Part shown: one piece after another, positions 54,743 through 64,000 of the stretch
How positions within the stretch are numbered: position 1 is the stretch's first letter
Layout of the letters: every line of letters begins with the position of its first letter
Assembly (NCBI RefSeq): GCF_031880315.1
Contig: NZ_CP134771.1
Span: 4,956,501 to 5,020,500, forward strand
Length of the DNA: 64,000 nt
Direction: 5' to 3'
DNA from: Pseudomonas baltica
GTDB lineage: Bacteria; Pseudomonadota; Gammaproteobacteria; Pseudomonadales; Pseudomonadaceae
The notes under the pieces: model-generated
Database searches by the model: none
The model's input: only the letters and a program-made list of their open reading frames with translations
What the model was told of the DNA's origin: nothing
Made by a program: the position numbers and the translations under genes

Positions 54743-55402
54743 CTAAAGTCGAATCGAATGACCACTGGCCGGAAGGCGCTTGCCCTCAAGCATGGCACCC
54801 TGTTCGTCGAGGCACAATCGGCCCTCGGCAAACCAGCGTATGGCCAGCGGGTAAATCTGATGTTCCTGGGCGTGCACGCGTTGCGCCAGTGATTGCGGCG
54901 TATCGTGCGCGGCGACCGGCACTACGGCCTGTACGACCAACGGTCCGCCATCGAGTTCCTCGGTGACGAAGTGCACGCTGCAGCCATGCTCGGCATCGCC
55001 GGCATCGAGCGCCCGTTGGTGAGTGTGCAGGCCCTTGTACTTGGGCAGCAGGGAAGGGTGGATGTTGAGCAGGCGGCCCTGATAGTGCCGCACGAAGGCC
55101 GGGCTGAGGATGCGCATGAAGCCGGCCAGCACAACCAGATCGGCATCGAAACTGTCGATCAGCGCTACCAGGGCGGCGTCGAAGGCCTCGCGACCCTCGA
55201 AACCGGTGTGCTCCAGCACCCGCGCGGCGATACCTGCATCGCGGGCGCGCTGCAGGCCGAGGGCATCGGCGCGGTTGGAAATCACCGCGCTGATGCGTGC
55301 CGGGTGAGCCGCATCCGATGCGAGCCCGATGCTGTCGATCAGGGCTTGCAGGTTGCTGCCGGTGCCTGACAGCAGCACCACAACGTTGCAGGTTGCCGGC
55401 AT
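54743..55402 (-). CDS. purN: PurN, glycinamide ribonucleotide formyltransferase
   Basis: PurN transfers the formyl group from 10-formyltetrahydrofolate to GAR, the third step of purine synthesis. The 219-residue protein has VVVLLSGTGSNLQALIDS (phosphoribosyl loop), the catalytic Asn/His/Asp segment LLNIHPSLLPKYKGLHTHQRAL (Asn and the HPSLLPxYKG motif) and the later GCSVHFVTEELDGGPLV with the catalytic Asp. Its start overlaps the purM stop by one base (TGATG), so they are co-translated. Confidence 0.96.
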   Translation of the reverse strand: MPATCNVVVLLSGTGSNLQALIDSIGLASDAAHPARISAVISNRADALGLQRARDAGIAARVLEHTGFEGREAFDAALVALIDSFDADLVVLAGFMRILSPAFVRHYQGRLLNIHPSLLPKYKGLHTHQRALDAGDAEHGCSVHFVTEELDGGPLVVQAVVPVAAHDTPQSLAQRVHAQEHQIYPLAIRWFAEGRLCLDEQGAMLEGKRLPASGHSIRL

Positions 55403-56460
55403 CAGTGAGCCTTGACGTTCTTCAGCTCGACCTGCGCAGCGCCTTCGGCAGCAATGCCGATTTCGCCGATGACCCATGGCTGTTCGCCTGCAGCGCGCAG
55501 GCTGGCCAGGGATTTTTCGACATCGGCCTGGGCCACGCAGATGACCATGCCGACGCCGCAGTTGAGCACGCGGTGCATCTCGTGCTCATCGACGTTGCCC
55601 TGCTGCTGCAGCCAGTCGAATACCGCCGGACGCTGCCAGCTGGCCACGTCGACCACGGCCTGGGCGCCCTTTGGCAGCACGCGCGGGATATTGTCCAGCA
55701 GACCGCCGCCAGTGATGTGGGCCATGGCCTTGACCGCGCCGGTGTCCTTGATCAGTTGCAGCAGTTGCTTGACGTAGATGCGCGTTGGCGCCATCAGCAG
55801 GTCGGTCAGCGGCTTGCCGTCGAGCTGGAGGCTCTCGATGTCGGCGCCGGCGACTTCGATGATCTTGCGGATCAGCGAGTAACCGTTGGAGTGCGGGCCG
55901 GACGATGGCAGGGCGATCAGCGCGTCGCCAGCGGCGACCTTGGAGCCGTCAATGATCTCGGCCTTTTCCACGACACCGACGCAGAAGCCGGCCAGGTCGT
56001 AGTCTTCGCCTTCGTACATGCCAGGCATCTCGGCGGTTTCGCCGCCTACCAGCGAGCAGCCCGCCAGTTCGCAACCAGCGCCGATGCCGGTGACCACGTC
56101 AGCGGCGGTGTCGACATTGAGCTTGCCGGTGGCGTAGTAGTCGAGGAAGAACAGCGGCTCGGCACCGCAGACCACCAGGTCGTTGACGCACATGGCCACC
56201 AGATCGATGCCGATGGTGTCGTGGCGGTTGAGGTTCAGCGCCAGGCGCAGCTTGGTGCCGACGCCGTCGGTACCGGAGACTAGTACGGGCTGCTTGTAGC
56301 CGGCCGGGATTTCACAGAGGGCGCCAAAACCGCCCAGGCCGCCCATGACTTCGGGGCGCGCGGTGCGCTTGGCGACGCCTTTGATGCGTTCGACCAATGC
56401 TTCGCCGGCGTCGATGTCTACACCGGCGTCCTTGTAGCTCAGGGAGGGTTGCTTGCTCAT
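55402..56460 (-). CDS. purM: PurM, phosphoribosylformylglycinamidine cyclo-ligase
   Basis: PurM closes the imidazole ring of AIR using ATP. The 352-residue protein has the N-terminal [21 protein letters not shown], the ATP-binding [50 protein letters not shown] (quoted as a known conserved block in parts), and [19 protein letters not shown]. It is the first gene of the purM-purN-DUF3108 operon and is divergent from the DUF2066 gene. Confidence 0.97.
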   Translation of the reverse strand: MSKQPSLSYKDAGVDIDAGEALVERIKGVAKRTARPEVMGGLGGFGALCEIPAGYKQPVLVSGTDGVGTKLRLALNLNRHDTIGIDLVAMCVNDLVVCGAEPLFFLDYYATGKLNVDTAADVVTGIGAGCELAGCSLVGGETAEMPGMYEGEDYDLAGFCVGVVEKAEIIDGSKVAAGDALIALPSSGPHSNGYSLIRKIIEVAGADIESLQLDGKPLTDLLMAPTRIYVKQLLQLIKDTGAVKAMAHITGGGLLDNIPRVLPKGAQAVVDVASWQRPAVFDWLQQQGNVDEHEMHRVLNCGVGMVICVAQADVEKSLASLRAAGEQPWVIGEIGIAAEGAAQVELKNVKAH

Positions 56461-56765
56461 GATCCAGGCCTTTTTAGAGGGAGGGATTCGGGAATACGAC
56501 CGCGACGGGCAAAGGGGCCTTGTGCGCACGAGGCGCAAACGGGCCGGCTCGGGCCATCGTCGGTCTGCGAAGGCGCGCGATTTTATCAGGCTTGCCGGTT
56601 AGCGGCCATCCTCAGGCCGACGGCAGGGGTGGATTATTTTCCCCGCGGGCCCTGTAGCGATGGGGTGGACACAAGGTTTACGAATTCTTTTATTGGCTAG
56701 CTGAATGAATTGCGGGAAAGTGTGGTCACAAAGCACAGTCCGCTTCTGCCCGTCGGGAATCCTTC
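56461..56765. other. Divergent promoter region between purM and the DUF2066 gene
   Basis: The 305-bp gap should contain promoters on both strands. It contains a degenerate REP-like CCTGTAGCGATGGGGTGG and an AT-rich stretch near 56675-56705 (ATTCTTTTATTGGCTAG). I see no additional gene or strong hairpin. Confidence 0.5.
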
Positions 56766-57812
56766 ATGCGTCTGCACCACTATCTGTTTGCCAGCTGTCT
56801 ATCCGTATTGAGTCTGTCCAGCCATGCCGAGGTGGTTGCCAACCTGTATCAGGTACAGGAACCCGTCGCTAGCCAGACCCCGGATGAGCGCACCCAGGCC
56901 ATCCAGCGTGCCTTCGAAACCCTGGTGCTGCGCCTGACCGGCGATCCCAAGGCCATCAACAGCCCCGGGCTGGCTTCGGTAAAAGGCGACACCCAGCAGA
57001 TCATCAGCCAGTACGGCTATGACGCCGGCCCGCCGCAATCCCTGCAAGTCGATTTCGACCCCGTCAGCACCGACAAGGCCCTGCGCGGCGCCGGGCTGGC
57101 GATGTGGGGCAACAACCGGCCGGTGATTCTCGGCTGGTGGCTCAATGAAAACACCGACGGCGCCAGCCTGGTCGGCGATGGCCAGGCCACGGCACAACCG
57201 CTGCGTATCGCGGCCCGCCACCGTGGCCTGCCATTGCGTCTGCCGCTGGCCGACCTTAGCGAGCAATTGGTCGGCACCGCGAAGAATCTCGAAGGCACCG
57301 ATCCTGCGCCGCTGCAAAACGCCTCCGAGCGCTACGGTGCCGATGCCCTGCTGGCGGTGCATGCCAGCCAGAACGGCGACAAATGGCAGGCCAAATGGCG
57401 GCTGTGGCTGGGCGGGCAGAAGGAGCAGGGCACCAGCGAAGGCGCCGATCAGGCCACGTTGGCCGATGCGGTGATGCTGGCGGTGAGCGAGCGCCTGGCG
57501 CCGCGCTACGTAGCCAAGCCCGGAGCCTCGGCCGACCTGACCGTGGAGATCGGCGGCATGACCCTTGATCATTACGCCGAGATGGGCCGCCTGCTCGAGC
57601 CTTTTGGCGGGCAGATCAAAAGCGTCAATGGCGACAGTGTGACCTATAAGGTTACCGCCAGTGCCGACCAGATTCGTTCGCAGATGACCTTGGCCAAGTT
57701 GCATGAAGTGCAGCCTGCGGCGCCAGTCCCGGTTGCCGCGCCAGTGCCACCCGCGGCGCCCGCTCCAGTAGCTCCGGCGGCGTCCGCCAACGACCTGCAC
57801 TTTCACTATTGA
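56766..57812 (+). CDS. DUF2066-domain exported protein
   Basis: The 348-residue protein has a signal peptide (MRLHHYLFASCLSVLSLSSHAE) and the DUF2066 domain with VVANLYQVQEPVASQTPDER, AFETLVLRLTGDPKAINSP and NRPVILGWWLNENTDGASLV. It ends in a Pro/Ala-rich low-complexity tail (PAAPVPVAAPVPPAAPAPVA). It is expected to be periplasmic. In Pseudomonas it sits between purM and the AI-2E transporter gene, as here, but its function is unknown. Confidence 0.9.
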   Translation: MRLHHYLFASCLSVLSLSSHAEVVANLYQVQEPVASQTPDERTQAIQRAFETLVLRLTGDPKAINSPGLASVKGDTQQIISQYGYDAGPPQSLQVDFDPVSTDKALRGAGLAMWGNNRPVILGWWLNENTDGASLVGDGQATAQPLRIAARHRGLPLRLPLADLSEQLVGTAKNLEGTDPAPLQNASERYGADALLAVHASQNGDKWQAKWRLWLGGQKEQGTSEGADQATLADAVMLAVSERLAPRYVAKPGASADLTVEIGGMTLDHYAEMGRLLEPFGGQIKSVNGDSVTYKVTASADQIRSQMTLAKLHEVQPAAPVPVAAPVPPAAPAPVAPAASANDLHFHY

Positions 57813-57870
57813 CTACATCCCCCTGTGGGCGCGGGCTTGCTCGACCTTTGATGAACAAATGGAAATACAA

Positions 57871-58944
57871 ATGACCGACATGCGTCGCTGGTTCTGGTTA
57901 GGTGCGGTGCTGCTGCTGTGTGCCTTCGTCTACCTGTTGCACCCTATTCTTACGCCATTCCTGATTGCCATCCTGCTCGCCTACATGGGCGACCCTTTGG
58001 CCGATCGGCTTGAAAAGCTCAAGCTGTCGCGCACCCTCAGCGTGGTAGTGGTGTTCGCCTTCTTTACCCTGATCGTCGTCATCGCCCTGGCAGTCCTGGT
58101 GCCGATGCTGGCCAAGCAGTTGATCAGCCTCTACCAGCTCGCGCCACAGATGCTCGACTGGCTGCAGCAGACCGCCTTGCCGTGGGTGCAATCCCATGTC
58201 GGCCTGAGTGACGGTTTCTGGAAGTTCGACAAGATCAAGGCGGCCATTTCCGAGCACATGGGCCAGACTGGCGACATCGTCGGCGTGGTACTGGCGCGAG
58301 CCACCACCTCCACCCTGGCGCTGATCGGCTGGCTGACCAACCTGGTACTGATCCCGGTAGTGGGCTTCTATCTGCTGCGCGACTGGGACGTGATGATGGC
58401 CAAGATCCGCAGCCTGCTGCCACGCCATCGCGAAGATCAGGTGGTCAATCTGGCTGGCGAGTGTCACGAGGTGCTGGGGGCGTTCATTCGCGGCCAATTG
58501 CTGGTGATGGTTGCGCTGGGCTTCATCTATGCAGGTGGCCTGATGCTGGTCGGTCTCGACCTGGGCCTGTTGATCGGTATGGTGGCGGGTCTGGCGGCGA
58601 TCGTGCCGTACATGGGCTTCATCATCGGCATCGGTTCGGCAATCATCGCCGGGCTGTTCCAGTTTGGCCTCGACCCGACCCACATGGCCGGTATCGCTGC
58701 GGTGTTCATGGTCGGTCAGCTGCTTGAAGGCATGGTCCTGACGCCATTGCTGGTAGGCGATCGCATCGGGCTGCATCCGGTGGCGGTGATCTTCGCCATC
58801 CTTGCTGGGGGTGAATTGTTCGGCTTCACTGGAGTATTACTGGCCTTGCCGGTCGCCGCAGTGATCATGGTGCTGGTGCGTCACGTCCAGGACCTCTATA
58901 AAGAGTCGGACATCTACGGCGGCAGTGAAGACCCTGACCTATAA
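57871..58944 (+). CDS. AI-2E family transporter (PerM-like)
   Basis: The 357-residue inner-membrane protein has about eight hydrophobic segments: an N-terminal pair (WFWLGAVLLLCAFVYLL, LTPFLIAILLAYMGDP), a long soluble-like central region, and a C-terminal group containing LDLGLLIGMVAGLAAIVPYMGFIIGIGSAI and GMVLTPLLVGDRIGLHPVAVIFAILAGG. This pattern identifies the UPF0118/AI-2E exporter family; the actual substrate, including autoinducer-2, is not established for most members. The ATG at 57871 has GGAA upstream; an ATG at 57859 is possible. Confidence 0.92.
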   Translation: MTDMRRWFWLGAVLLLCAFVYLLHPILTPFLIAILLAYMGDPLADRLEKLKLSRTLSVVVVFAFFTLIVVIALAVLVPMLAKQLISLYQLAPQMLDWLQQTALPWVQSHVGLSDGFWKFDKIKAAISEHMGQTGDIVGVVLARATTSTLALIGWLTNLVLIPVVGFYLLRDWDVMMAKIRSLLPRHREDQVVNLAGECHEVLGAFIRGQLLVMVALGFIYAGGLMLVGLDLGLLIGMVAGLAAIVPYMGFIIGIGSAIIAGLFQFGLDPTHMAGIAAVFMVGQLLEGMVLTPLLVGDRIGLHPVAVIFAILAGGELFGFTGVLLALPVAAVIMVLVRHVQDLYKESDIYGGSEDPDL

Positions 58945-59081
58945 AGCGAAGGGCTGAGCGTCTCTCGCAAACCTTTGATTTTGCTTGTGGTCTGCCGCAT
59001 TGTGCGTCTAGCGCGAGGGGTATAGACTTTGCCCACTTCATCCAGAGGCCCTTTGCGGCTCGCCAGAGCCGTTCAGCCAGC

Positions 59082-59786
59082 ATGAAACCGATTCAGCTGC
59101 CCTTGGGTGTGCGTTTGCGCGACGACGCCACCTTTGTCAATTACTACCCAGGTGCCAACGCGGCAGCCCTCGGCTATGTCGAGCGTTTATGCGAGGCCGA
59201 TGCCGGCTGGACCGAAAGCCTCATCTACTTGTGGGGCAAGCATGGGGTAGGGCGCACTCATCTGTTGCAGGCCGCGTGCTTGCGCTTCGAGCAAATGGGC
59301 GAGCCGGCGGTTTACCTGCCGCTGGCGCAACTGATGGACCGCGGCGTCGAGCTGCTCGACAACCTCGAGCAATACGAGCTGGTCTGCCTCGATGACCTGC
59401 AAGCGGTAGCGGGCCGCGCCGATTGGGAAGAGGCGCTGTTCCATCTGTTCAATCGCCTGCGTGACAGCGGTCGGCGCTTGCTCATCGCGGCGTCCCATTC
59501 GCCGCGCGAATTGCCGGTAAAGCTGGCTGACCTCAAGTCGCGCCTGACCCTGGCGTTGATTTTCCAGATGCGCCCATTGTCGGACGAAGACAAATTGCGT
59601 GCCCTACAACTGCGCGCTTCACGTCGCGGCCTGCACCTGACTGACGAAGTCGGGCACTTCATCCTCACCCGCGGCACCCGCAGCATGAGTGCGCTGTTCG
59701 ACCTGCTCGAACGGCTGGACCAGGCGTCCCTGCAAGCACAGCGCAAGCTGACCATCCCCTTCCTCAAGGAAACACTGGGCTGGTAA
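59082..59786 (+). CDS. hda: Hda, DnaA regulatory inactivator
   Basis: Hda promotes hydrolysis of ATP-DnaA when bound to the sliding clamp, limiting replication initiation. The 234-residue protein is a DnaA-type AAA+ domain with a Walker A-like GKHGVGRTHLLQA, Walker B-like LVCLDDLQAVAG, sensor region HSPRELPVKLADLKSRL and the AAA+ arginine finger region in RGTRSMSALFDLLERLD. Its N-terminus MKPIQLPLGVRL contains a clamp-binding QL-x-L motif. It follows the AI-2E gene, as in other Pseudomonas. Confidence 0.95.
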   Translation: MKPIQLPLGVRLRDDATFVNYYPGANAAALGYVERLCEADAGWTESLIYLWGKHGVGRTHLLQAACLRFEQMGEPAVYLPLAQLMDRGVELLDNLEQYELVCLDDLQAVAGRADWEEALFHLFNRLRDSGRRLLIAASHSPRELPVKLADLKSRLTLALIFQMRPLSDEDKLRALQLRASRRGLHLTDEVGHFILTRGTRSMSALFDLLERLDQASLQAQRKLTIPFLKETLGW

Positions 59787-60223
59787 CGGCGCCATGTCGA
59801 GGAAAATCGTAGTCACCCCGAGAGTTGGCCTGGACCTTGCTTTATGTCAAGGAGCCACTAGGCTGCTGTTACCGTTTTTCTGGCGTTTTCCCCTGACAAA
59901 CCCGTTTCTTAGAAGTTTTTTGCGCGCCCATCGATTCAAACAATCTATGGACCTTTGCGGTGAAACCGCGACGTAGAGCGTTTTCAATGGATTGACGTCA
60001 AAACCTGAATAGGCATTGACGCCTCGACGCTTGATGATTTCGTCAGTCATATCAAGTCAATGGCCAGTGTTTCTGCGGCTTTGCGCGAGGTATGGGCTGT
60101 GGGCAGGCGGGTTAGATGTCACCGCGAAACCGTTGAGTCACAAAATGTTCGATTGAATTTGCAAATGACGACGATAAAAGGCAATATCGCCACTTCTTAA
60201 TTTTCTTACCCACGGTCGTGCCC
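59787..60223. other. Long intergenic region before the first NlpC/P60 gene
   Basis: The 437-bp stretch is notably AT-rich against its flanks. Two small open frames occur (plus strand from 59794, minus strand 59847-60050), but neither has a convincing start site or recognisable sequence. Repeated TTGACG/TCAA motifs (such as ATTGACGTC near 59990 and GCATTGACGCC near 60015) are present. It probably contains the promoter of the downstream lipoprotein gene. I see no RNA gene with confidence. Confidence 0.45.
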
Positions 60224-60898
60224 ATGCTTGCTCGCTTAGCACCCCTCGTGCCCATTGCACTTGTTACCCTGCTCGCAGGTTGCGCCGCCCAGTCACCGGT
60301 GTCGCAACAGCAGGTTACAGATCCAGTCATCGCGCAATCTTCAATCCACGCGCAGTCCCAGACTCAAGGCCACGGCCGCAGCAGCTCGATCGCTTCCGCC
60401 AACGCTTCCTCCGTATTCGAAGACGAAATCGCCACCGAGAACGAACTGGCGCGTTTCTCCAGCAACAACGCCTACCAGATGCCAGCCTTGGCTGACAGCA
60501 TCCTGGAACGCGGCAAATCGCTGATCGGTACTCGCTACCGCACCGGTGGTTCTACCGAAAAGGGCTTCGATTGCAGCGGTTTCATCGGTTATCTGTTTCG
60601 TGAAGAGGCCGGCATGACCTTGCCGCGTTCCACGCGCGAAATGATCAACGTCAAGGCGCCGCTGGTAGCGCGCAACAGCCTCAAGCCGGGTGATCTGCTG
60701 TTCTTCAGCACCCGCGGGCGTGGCCGTGTCAGCCATGCCGCGATCTACCTGGGCGACGATCAGTTCATCCACTCCAGCAGTCATCGCAGCGGCGGCGTCC
60801 GTATCGACAGCCTCGACGACGCCTACTGGAGCAAGACCTTCATCGAGGCCAAACGCGCCTTGGCGATGGCGCCGACTACCGTGATTTCGCGCAAATAA
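60224..60898 (+). CDS. NlpC/P60 (C40) cell-wall peptidase lipoprotein 1
   Basis: The 224-residue protein has a lipoprotein signal ending LVTLLAGC, a Ser/Gln-rich linker of about 70 residues and a C-terminal NlpC/P60 domain. The catalytic Cys is in KGFDCSGFIGYLF, the His in RVSHAAIYLGDDQ and the third polar residue in QFIHSSSHRSGGVR. Such enzymes cleave bonds in peptidoglycan stem peptides. ATG at 60224 is chosen over a GTG six bases earlier. It is followed by a paralogous gene, suggesting tandem duplication and later divergence. Confidence 0.92.
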   Translation: MLARLAPLVPIALVTLLAGCAAQSPVSQQQVTDPVIAQSSIHAQSQTQGHGRSSSIASANASSVFEDEIATENELARFSSNNAYQMPALADSILERGKSLIGTRYRTGGSTEKGFDCSGFIGYLFREEAGMTLPRSTREMINVKAPLVARNSLKPGDLLFFSTRGRGRVSHAAIYLGDDQFIHSSSHRSGGVRIDSLDDAYWSKTFIEAKRALAMAPTTVISRK

Positions 60899-61021
60899 AT
60901 CACGGCTGTTAACACAGGCAATACCAACGAGCGACGGGGCTGACTACCTTCGTCGCTTACGTGTTTTCAGGTTTCAGGCTTCGAGCTGTTTTCTTCGGCA
61001 GTTGGATCAGGATGTTCTGCT

Positions 61022-61555
61022 ATGTCGTATTGCGCCCGTTTCTCGCTGTTGCTGGTGATTGCCTTGTTGGGTGCCTGCGCCAGTGCGCCGCCGCCCTCTG
61101 CGCCGCGTGTGGTTCAACAGCCGGTCATAACCTACCCCACAGAATTCGCTCCTGCCGCTGATGACGTGTTGTTCCGCGCCCTCGGGCTGGTAGGCACGCC
61201 TTATCGTTGGGGCGGCAATACCCCTGATTCCGGTTTCGATTGCAGTGGCCTGATCGGCTTCGTCTACCGCGATGCGGCCCATATCGCCTTGCCGCGTACC
61301 ACCCGCGACCTGGTGGGCATGCGCGCACCGCAGGTCGACAAGGCCTCGTTGCAGTCGGGGGATCTGGTGTTTTTCGCCACCGAAGGCTCGCAGGTGAGCC
61401 ATGCCGGCATCTACGTGGGGGAGGGGCGCTTCGTGCATGCACCGGCCACGGGCGGCACGGTGCGTCTCGATTACCTGAACAATCCGTACTGGGCCCGCAC
61501 TTATCGCGATGCCAAGCGGGTGCTGCAACCGGAGCATATCGCGCGCAATCCCTGA
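61022..61555 (+). CDS. NlpC/P60 (C40) cell-wall peptidase lipoprotein 2
   Basis: The 177-residue protein has a lipobox LLGAC near residue 19, a short Pro-rich linker and the NlpC/P60 domain: catalytic Cys in SGFDCSGLIGFVYRD, His in QVSHAGIYVGEGR and a third residue in RFVHAPATGGTVR. It is shorter than the first copy because its linker is reduced. The two paralogues are 123 bp apart and may be co-transcribed. The substrate is predicted to be peptidoglycan. Confidence 0.93.
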   Translation: MSYCARFSLLLVIALLGACASAPPPSAPRVVQQPVITYPTEFAPAADDVLFRALGLVGTPYRWGGNTPDSGFDCSGLIGFVYRDAAHIALPRTTRDLVGMRAPQVDKASLQSGDLVFFATEGSQVSHAGIYVGEGRFVHAPATGGTVRLDYLNNPYWARTYRDAKRVLQPEHIARNP

Positions 61556-61630
61556 TCTTTCACGTTATGCATTGACGCCGCCTGCATGTTCGGCGGCGAA
61601 GGGGCCCTTAGCTATTACCGTGGCCTTGCG

Positions 61631-63685
61631 TCATGCCCCCTGCTGCACGCTCTCCAGTAACCGCTGCGCCGACATCGGCCTGCCCAGCAGATAGCCTTGC
61701 AAGGTCGTGCAGCCCAATTGCGTGAGCATTTCCTGCTGCTCCGCAGTCTCCACCCCTTCGGCGACAATCCTCAGCCCCAGCGTCTTGCCCAGTGCGATGA
61801 TCGCCGAAACGATGGCGGCATCGTCATTGTCTTGCGCCAGTTCGGTGACGAAGCCGCGGTCGATCTTCAGTTCATTGGCCGGTAGACGCTTGAGGTACAG
61901 CAGGCTCGAATAACCGGTACCGAAGTCATCGATGGAGATGCTGACCCCCAGCGCGGCCAGTTGATCGAGCACGATCAGCGCCGCCTCTGCATCGCGCATG
62001 GCGGTGGACTCGGTCACTTCCAGAGTCAGGAAGCGAGCCGGCAGGCCGTTGCTCAGCAAGGCATCGCGCACCACCTCGACCAGCCCCGGATGCGCCAACT
62101 GCACGGTCGATAGATTGACCGCAATGTTCCAGGCGCCATGACCCCGAGCATGCCACTCGCTCATCTGTCTGCAGGCTTCATTGATCACCCAGTTGCCGAT
62201 CGGCACGATCAGCCCGGTGCGCTCGGCCAATGGCAGGAAGCGGTCTGGCGGCACCAACCCTTCACCCGGTCGTTCCCAGCGCAACAGGGCCTCGACGCCG
62301 GTCATCGGGCCATCGGGCGCGACCATCTTGGGTTGGAAGTGCAGCAGGAATTCATGTTGATCGAGGGCCTTGCGCAGGTCCTGTTGCAACTGCAATTGCT
62401 GGTGCGCGTTGACGTTCATGGCGCTCTCGAAGAAGCAGTAGCAGTCGCGGCCTTGCTCCTTGGCGTGGTACATGGCAGCGTCGGCGTTGATCATCAGCTC
62501 ATGATTGGTATCGCCGTCCTGGGGGAATATGGCGATGCCGATACTGGTGGACACGTGCACGGTCTGCCGGCCGATGACGTAGGGCGAATGAATGCTCTCG
62601 ACCAAGCGTTGGGCCAGGACGGCAGCGTCTTCCGGCTCGCCCGGATCGATCAGCACCACGAATTCGTCGCCGCCCAGACGCGCCACGGTATCCTCGCCGC
62701 GTTTAGCGTTCTGAATGCGTTTTGCCACCTCGACCAGCAGCAAGTCACCCGTGTGATGGCCATAGACGTCGTTGACTGCCTTGAAGCCGTCCAGATCCAT
62801 GAACAGCACGGCAAAATGGCTCTTCTGCCGCACAGCCTTGTGAATAGCCTGGTCCAGGCGGTCGTTGAGCAAGATACGGTTGGGCAAGCGCGTCAGGTTG
62901 TCGTGCAGTGCCAGTTGCACCAGTTCGCTGTTGGCGCGATCCAGCGAGGTCGCCAGCAGGCTGGTGCGCGCGTCGAGCATCGACACGATCAAGGCGATGG
63001 CGCACACCGCCAGGGTCACCACGATCACCAGCACCACCAGCCATTTGCTGTCGATGCCGTCGCCAGCAGCGCCGCAAATGCTACCGACCGGGAACTGCGC
63101 AGCGGCCATGCCGGTGTAGTGCATGCCGACGATCGCCACGCCCATGATCAGCGAGGCCAGAAAACGCAACAGGGTGATGTTCTTGCCTTCGCCGCGCAGG
63201 TGAAACGCAATCCACAACGCCGCACCCGAGGCAAGGATGGCGATCACCACAGACAGCGCGAACAGCGACGGAATGTACTGCACATCAGGGCTCATCAACA
63301 GCGCATGCATACCGGTGTAATGCATGGCGGCAATACCGATGCCCATCAACACCGCGCCACCCACCAGACGTGCCAGGGGCAGGTCCTTCTGGCACACCAG
63401 CCACAGGGCAAACGCCGACGAAGCGATGGCGATCAGCAGCGACAGCCCGGTGAGCGTCAAGTCGTAGCCCAGGGCGATGGGCAGCCTGAAGGCGAGCATG
63501 CCGATAAAGTGCATCGACCACACACCCAGCCCCATGGCGAATGAGCCACCCATCAGCCACAACACCGAAGCCGTGCCTTGAGTGCGGGACACTCGCCCGG
63601 CCATGTTCAGCGCGGTATAGGAGGCAATGATCGCGACGATCAGGGAGAAGACCACATAAAGGCTGTTGTAACTGCTGGCAAGCAT
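61631..63685 (-). CDS. MHYT-GGDEF-EAL protein (MucR-like)
   Basis: The 684-residue protein has an N-terminal MHYT membrane sensor with seven helices and three repeats of the metal/NO-sensing motif (one MHFIGM, two MHYTGM), a GGDEF domain with the intact signature RLGGDEFVVL, and an EAL domain with GVEALLRWERP. It could both make and degrade cyclic-di-GMP. The MHYT-GGDEF-EAL layout is that of MucR, which controls alginate and biofilm in P. aeruginosa. The start at 63685 (MLASSYNSLYVVF) is preferred; an ATG 51 bp upstream is possible. Confidence 0.9.
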   Translation of the reverse strand: MLASSYNSLYVVFSLIVAIIASYTALNMAGRVSRTQGTASVLWLMGGSFAMGLGVWSMHFIGMLAFRLPIALGYDLTLTGLSLLIAIASSAFALWLVCQKDLPLARLVGGAVLMGIGIAAMHYTGMHALLMSPDVQYIPSLFALSVVIAILASGAALWIAFHLRGEGKNITLLRFLASLIMGVAIVGMHYTGMAAAQFPVGSICGAAGDGIDSKWLVVLVIVVTLAVCAIALIVSMLDARTSLLATSLDRANSELVQLALHDNLTRLPNRILLNDRLDQAIHKAVRQKSHFAVLFMDLDGFKAVNDVYGHHTGDLLLVEVAKRIQNAKRGEDTVARLGGDEFVVLIDPGEPEDAAVLAQRLVESIHSPYVIGRQTVHVSTSIGIAIFPQDGDTNHELMINADAAMYHAKEQGRDCYCFFESAMNVNAHQQLQLQQDLRKALDQHEFLLHFQPKMVAPDGPMTGVEALLRWERPGEGLVPPDRFLPLAERTGLIVPIGNWVINEACRQMSEWHARGHGAWNIAVNLSTVQLAHPGLVEVVRDALLSNGLPARFLTLEVTESTAMRDAEAALIVLDQLAALGVSISIDDFGTGYSSLLYLKRLPANELKIDRGFVTELAQDNDDAAIVSAIIALGKTLGLRIVAEGVETAEQQEMLTQLGCTTLQGYLLGRPMSAQRLLESVQQGA

Positions 63686-63757
63686 GGCGACATCCGTATT
63701 CGGTACCCGACCCCCTTTTATCGGCGGGTTGGTCATTCACTGAAGAGAGGCAGAGGG

Positions 63758-64000
63758 TCAGCCAACTATTAGTGCGCTTACAAATAGACCTATCGCGAAC
63801 ACCACATGGCCGATCACGTTCAGCGCGCGCGCGAGATTCGGATTGGGCGCTTTCGAACAGGCCACGCCGACGCCCATGCCCGGCTGCAGAATGAACCAGC
63901 CGGCACCGACGGTGACCAGGCCGACGATCAACGCTGGTGTGAACGTGGGCGCATGCACCCATTGCACGCCCCAGATCAACAGCAGTGCGGCAGCGAAGAT
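63758..64000 (-). CDS. DUF2938-family membrane protein, 3' part
   Basis: The frame is open to the last base of the window, so the N-terminal part lies outside it. The visible 80 residues contain three hydrophobic stretches (FAAALLLIWGVQWVHAP, FTPALIVGLVTVGAGWFIL, NVIGHVVFAIGLFVSALIV) and the segment QPGMGVGVACSKAPNPNLARAL. This resembles the end of the DUF2938 family of small integral membrane proteins. The role is unknown. It is upstream of the MucR-like gene on the same strand. Confidence 0.7.
   Translation of the reverse strand: MFAAALLLIWGVQWVHAPTFTPALIVGLVTVGAGWFILQPGMGVGVACSKAPNPNLARALNVIGHVVFAIGLFVSALIVG

Noticed and set aside
59847..60050. 67-codon minus-strand frame after hda
   Set aside because: No recognisable sequence or start site, in AT-rich DNA likely to be a promoter region.

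Overview
The window is high-GC chromosomal DNA from a Pseudomonas, most likely of the putida/fluorescens lineage. Three things point there. First, the block gacS - two-component pair - cysM - rlmD - relA - mazG - purN/purM - DUF2066 - AI-2E transporter - hda has the gene order I recall from Pseudomonas chromosomes. Second, there are several methyl-accepting chemotaxis proteins. Third, two families of short palindromic REP sequences occur at about a dozen places, mostly as inverted pairs (REPINs). I see no prophage, insertion sequence, CRISPR array or rRNA operon.

Layout. 1-6 kb: end of rluB, arfB, an MFS exporter, a guanidine-II riboswitch with sugE/gdx, a BASS-family symporter, rdgC, and tRNA-Val/tRNA-Asp. 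6-11 kb: Lrp and LysR regulators, then a translationally coupled diheme cytochrome and catalase-like pair. 11-16.3 kb: a Dps-like ferritin, a soluble FIST chemoreceptor and a dCache chemoreceptor, each receptor with a FliA-like promoter. 16.3-18.5 kb: a two-gene cassette (DUF4130 and a radical SAM protein) behind a perfect LexA box. 18.6-21.9 kb: D-cysteine desulfhydrase and a cystine ABC transporter whose permease gene has an in-frame TAG. 22-27.3 kb: glpT, a delta-60-repeat protein, a ComEA-like protein and a lone fabF.

27.3-28.1 kb holds the most unusual element: three diverged repeat units. Each carries three DnaA-box-like 9-mers at exactly the same spacing (26 and 86 bp), although the sequence between the second and third boxes has diverged. 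No credible gene lies there, and the arrangement suggests a DnaA-binding or titration locus (inference).

28-42 kb: a TetR regulator, DUF2897, pyrF, an McpS-like chemoreceptor, benE, GST, glutaredoxin, folE, Smr, an isochorismatase-like hydrolase, prmB, a divergent Tag-like glycosylase with wrbA and arsC, and a thioredoxin-like lipoprotein. 42-64 kb: gacS, a two-component system, cysM-rlmD, relA, mazG, DUF2058, DUF3108, purMN, DUF2066, AI-2E, hda, two NlpC/P60 lipoproteins, a MucR-like MHYT-GGDEF-EAL protein, and a truncated DUF2938 gene at the edge.

Functionally the window mixes core housekeeping (purine and pyrimidine synthesis, cysteine synthesis, rRNA and protein modification, stringent response, replication control) with environmental sensing (four signalling kinases/cyclases, three chemoreceptors) and DNA-damage functions. 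All assignments come from reading the translations and recalling family motifs; no database search was run.
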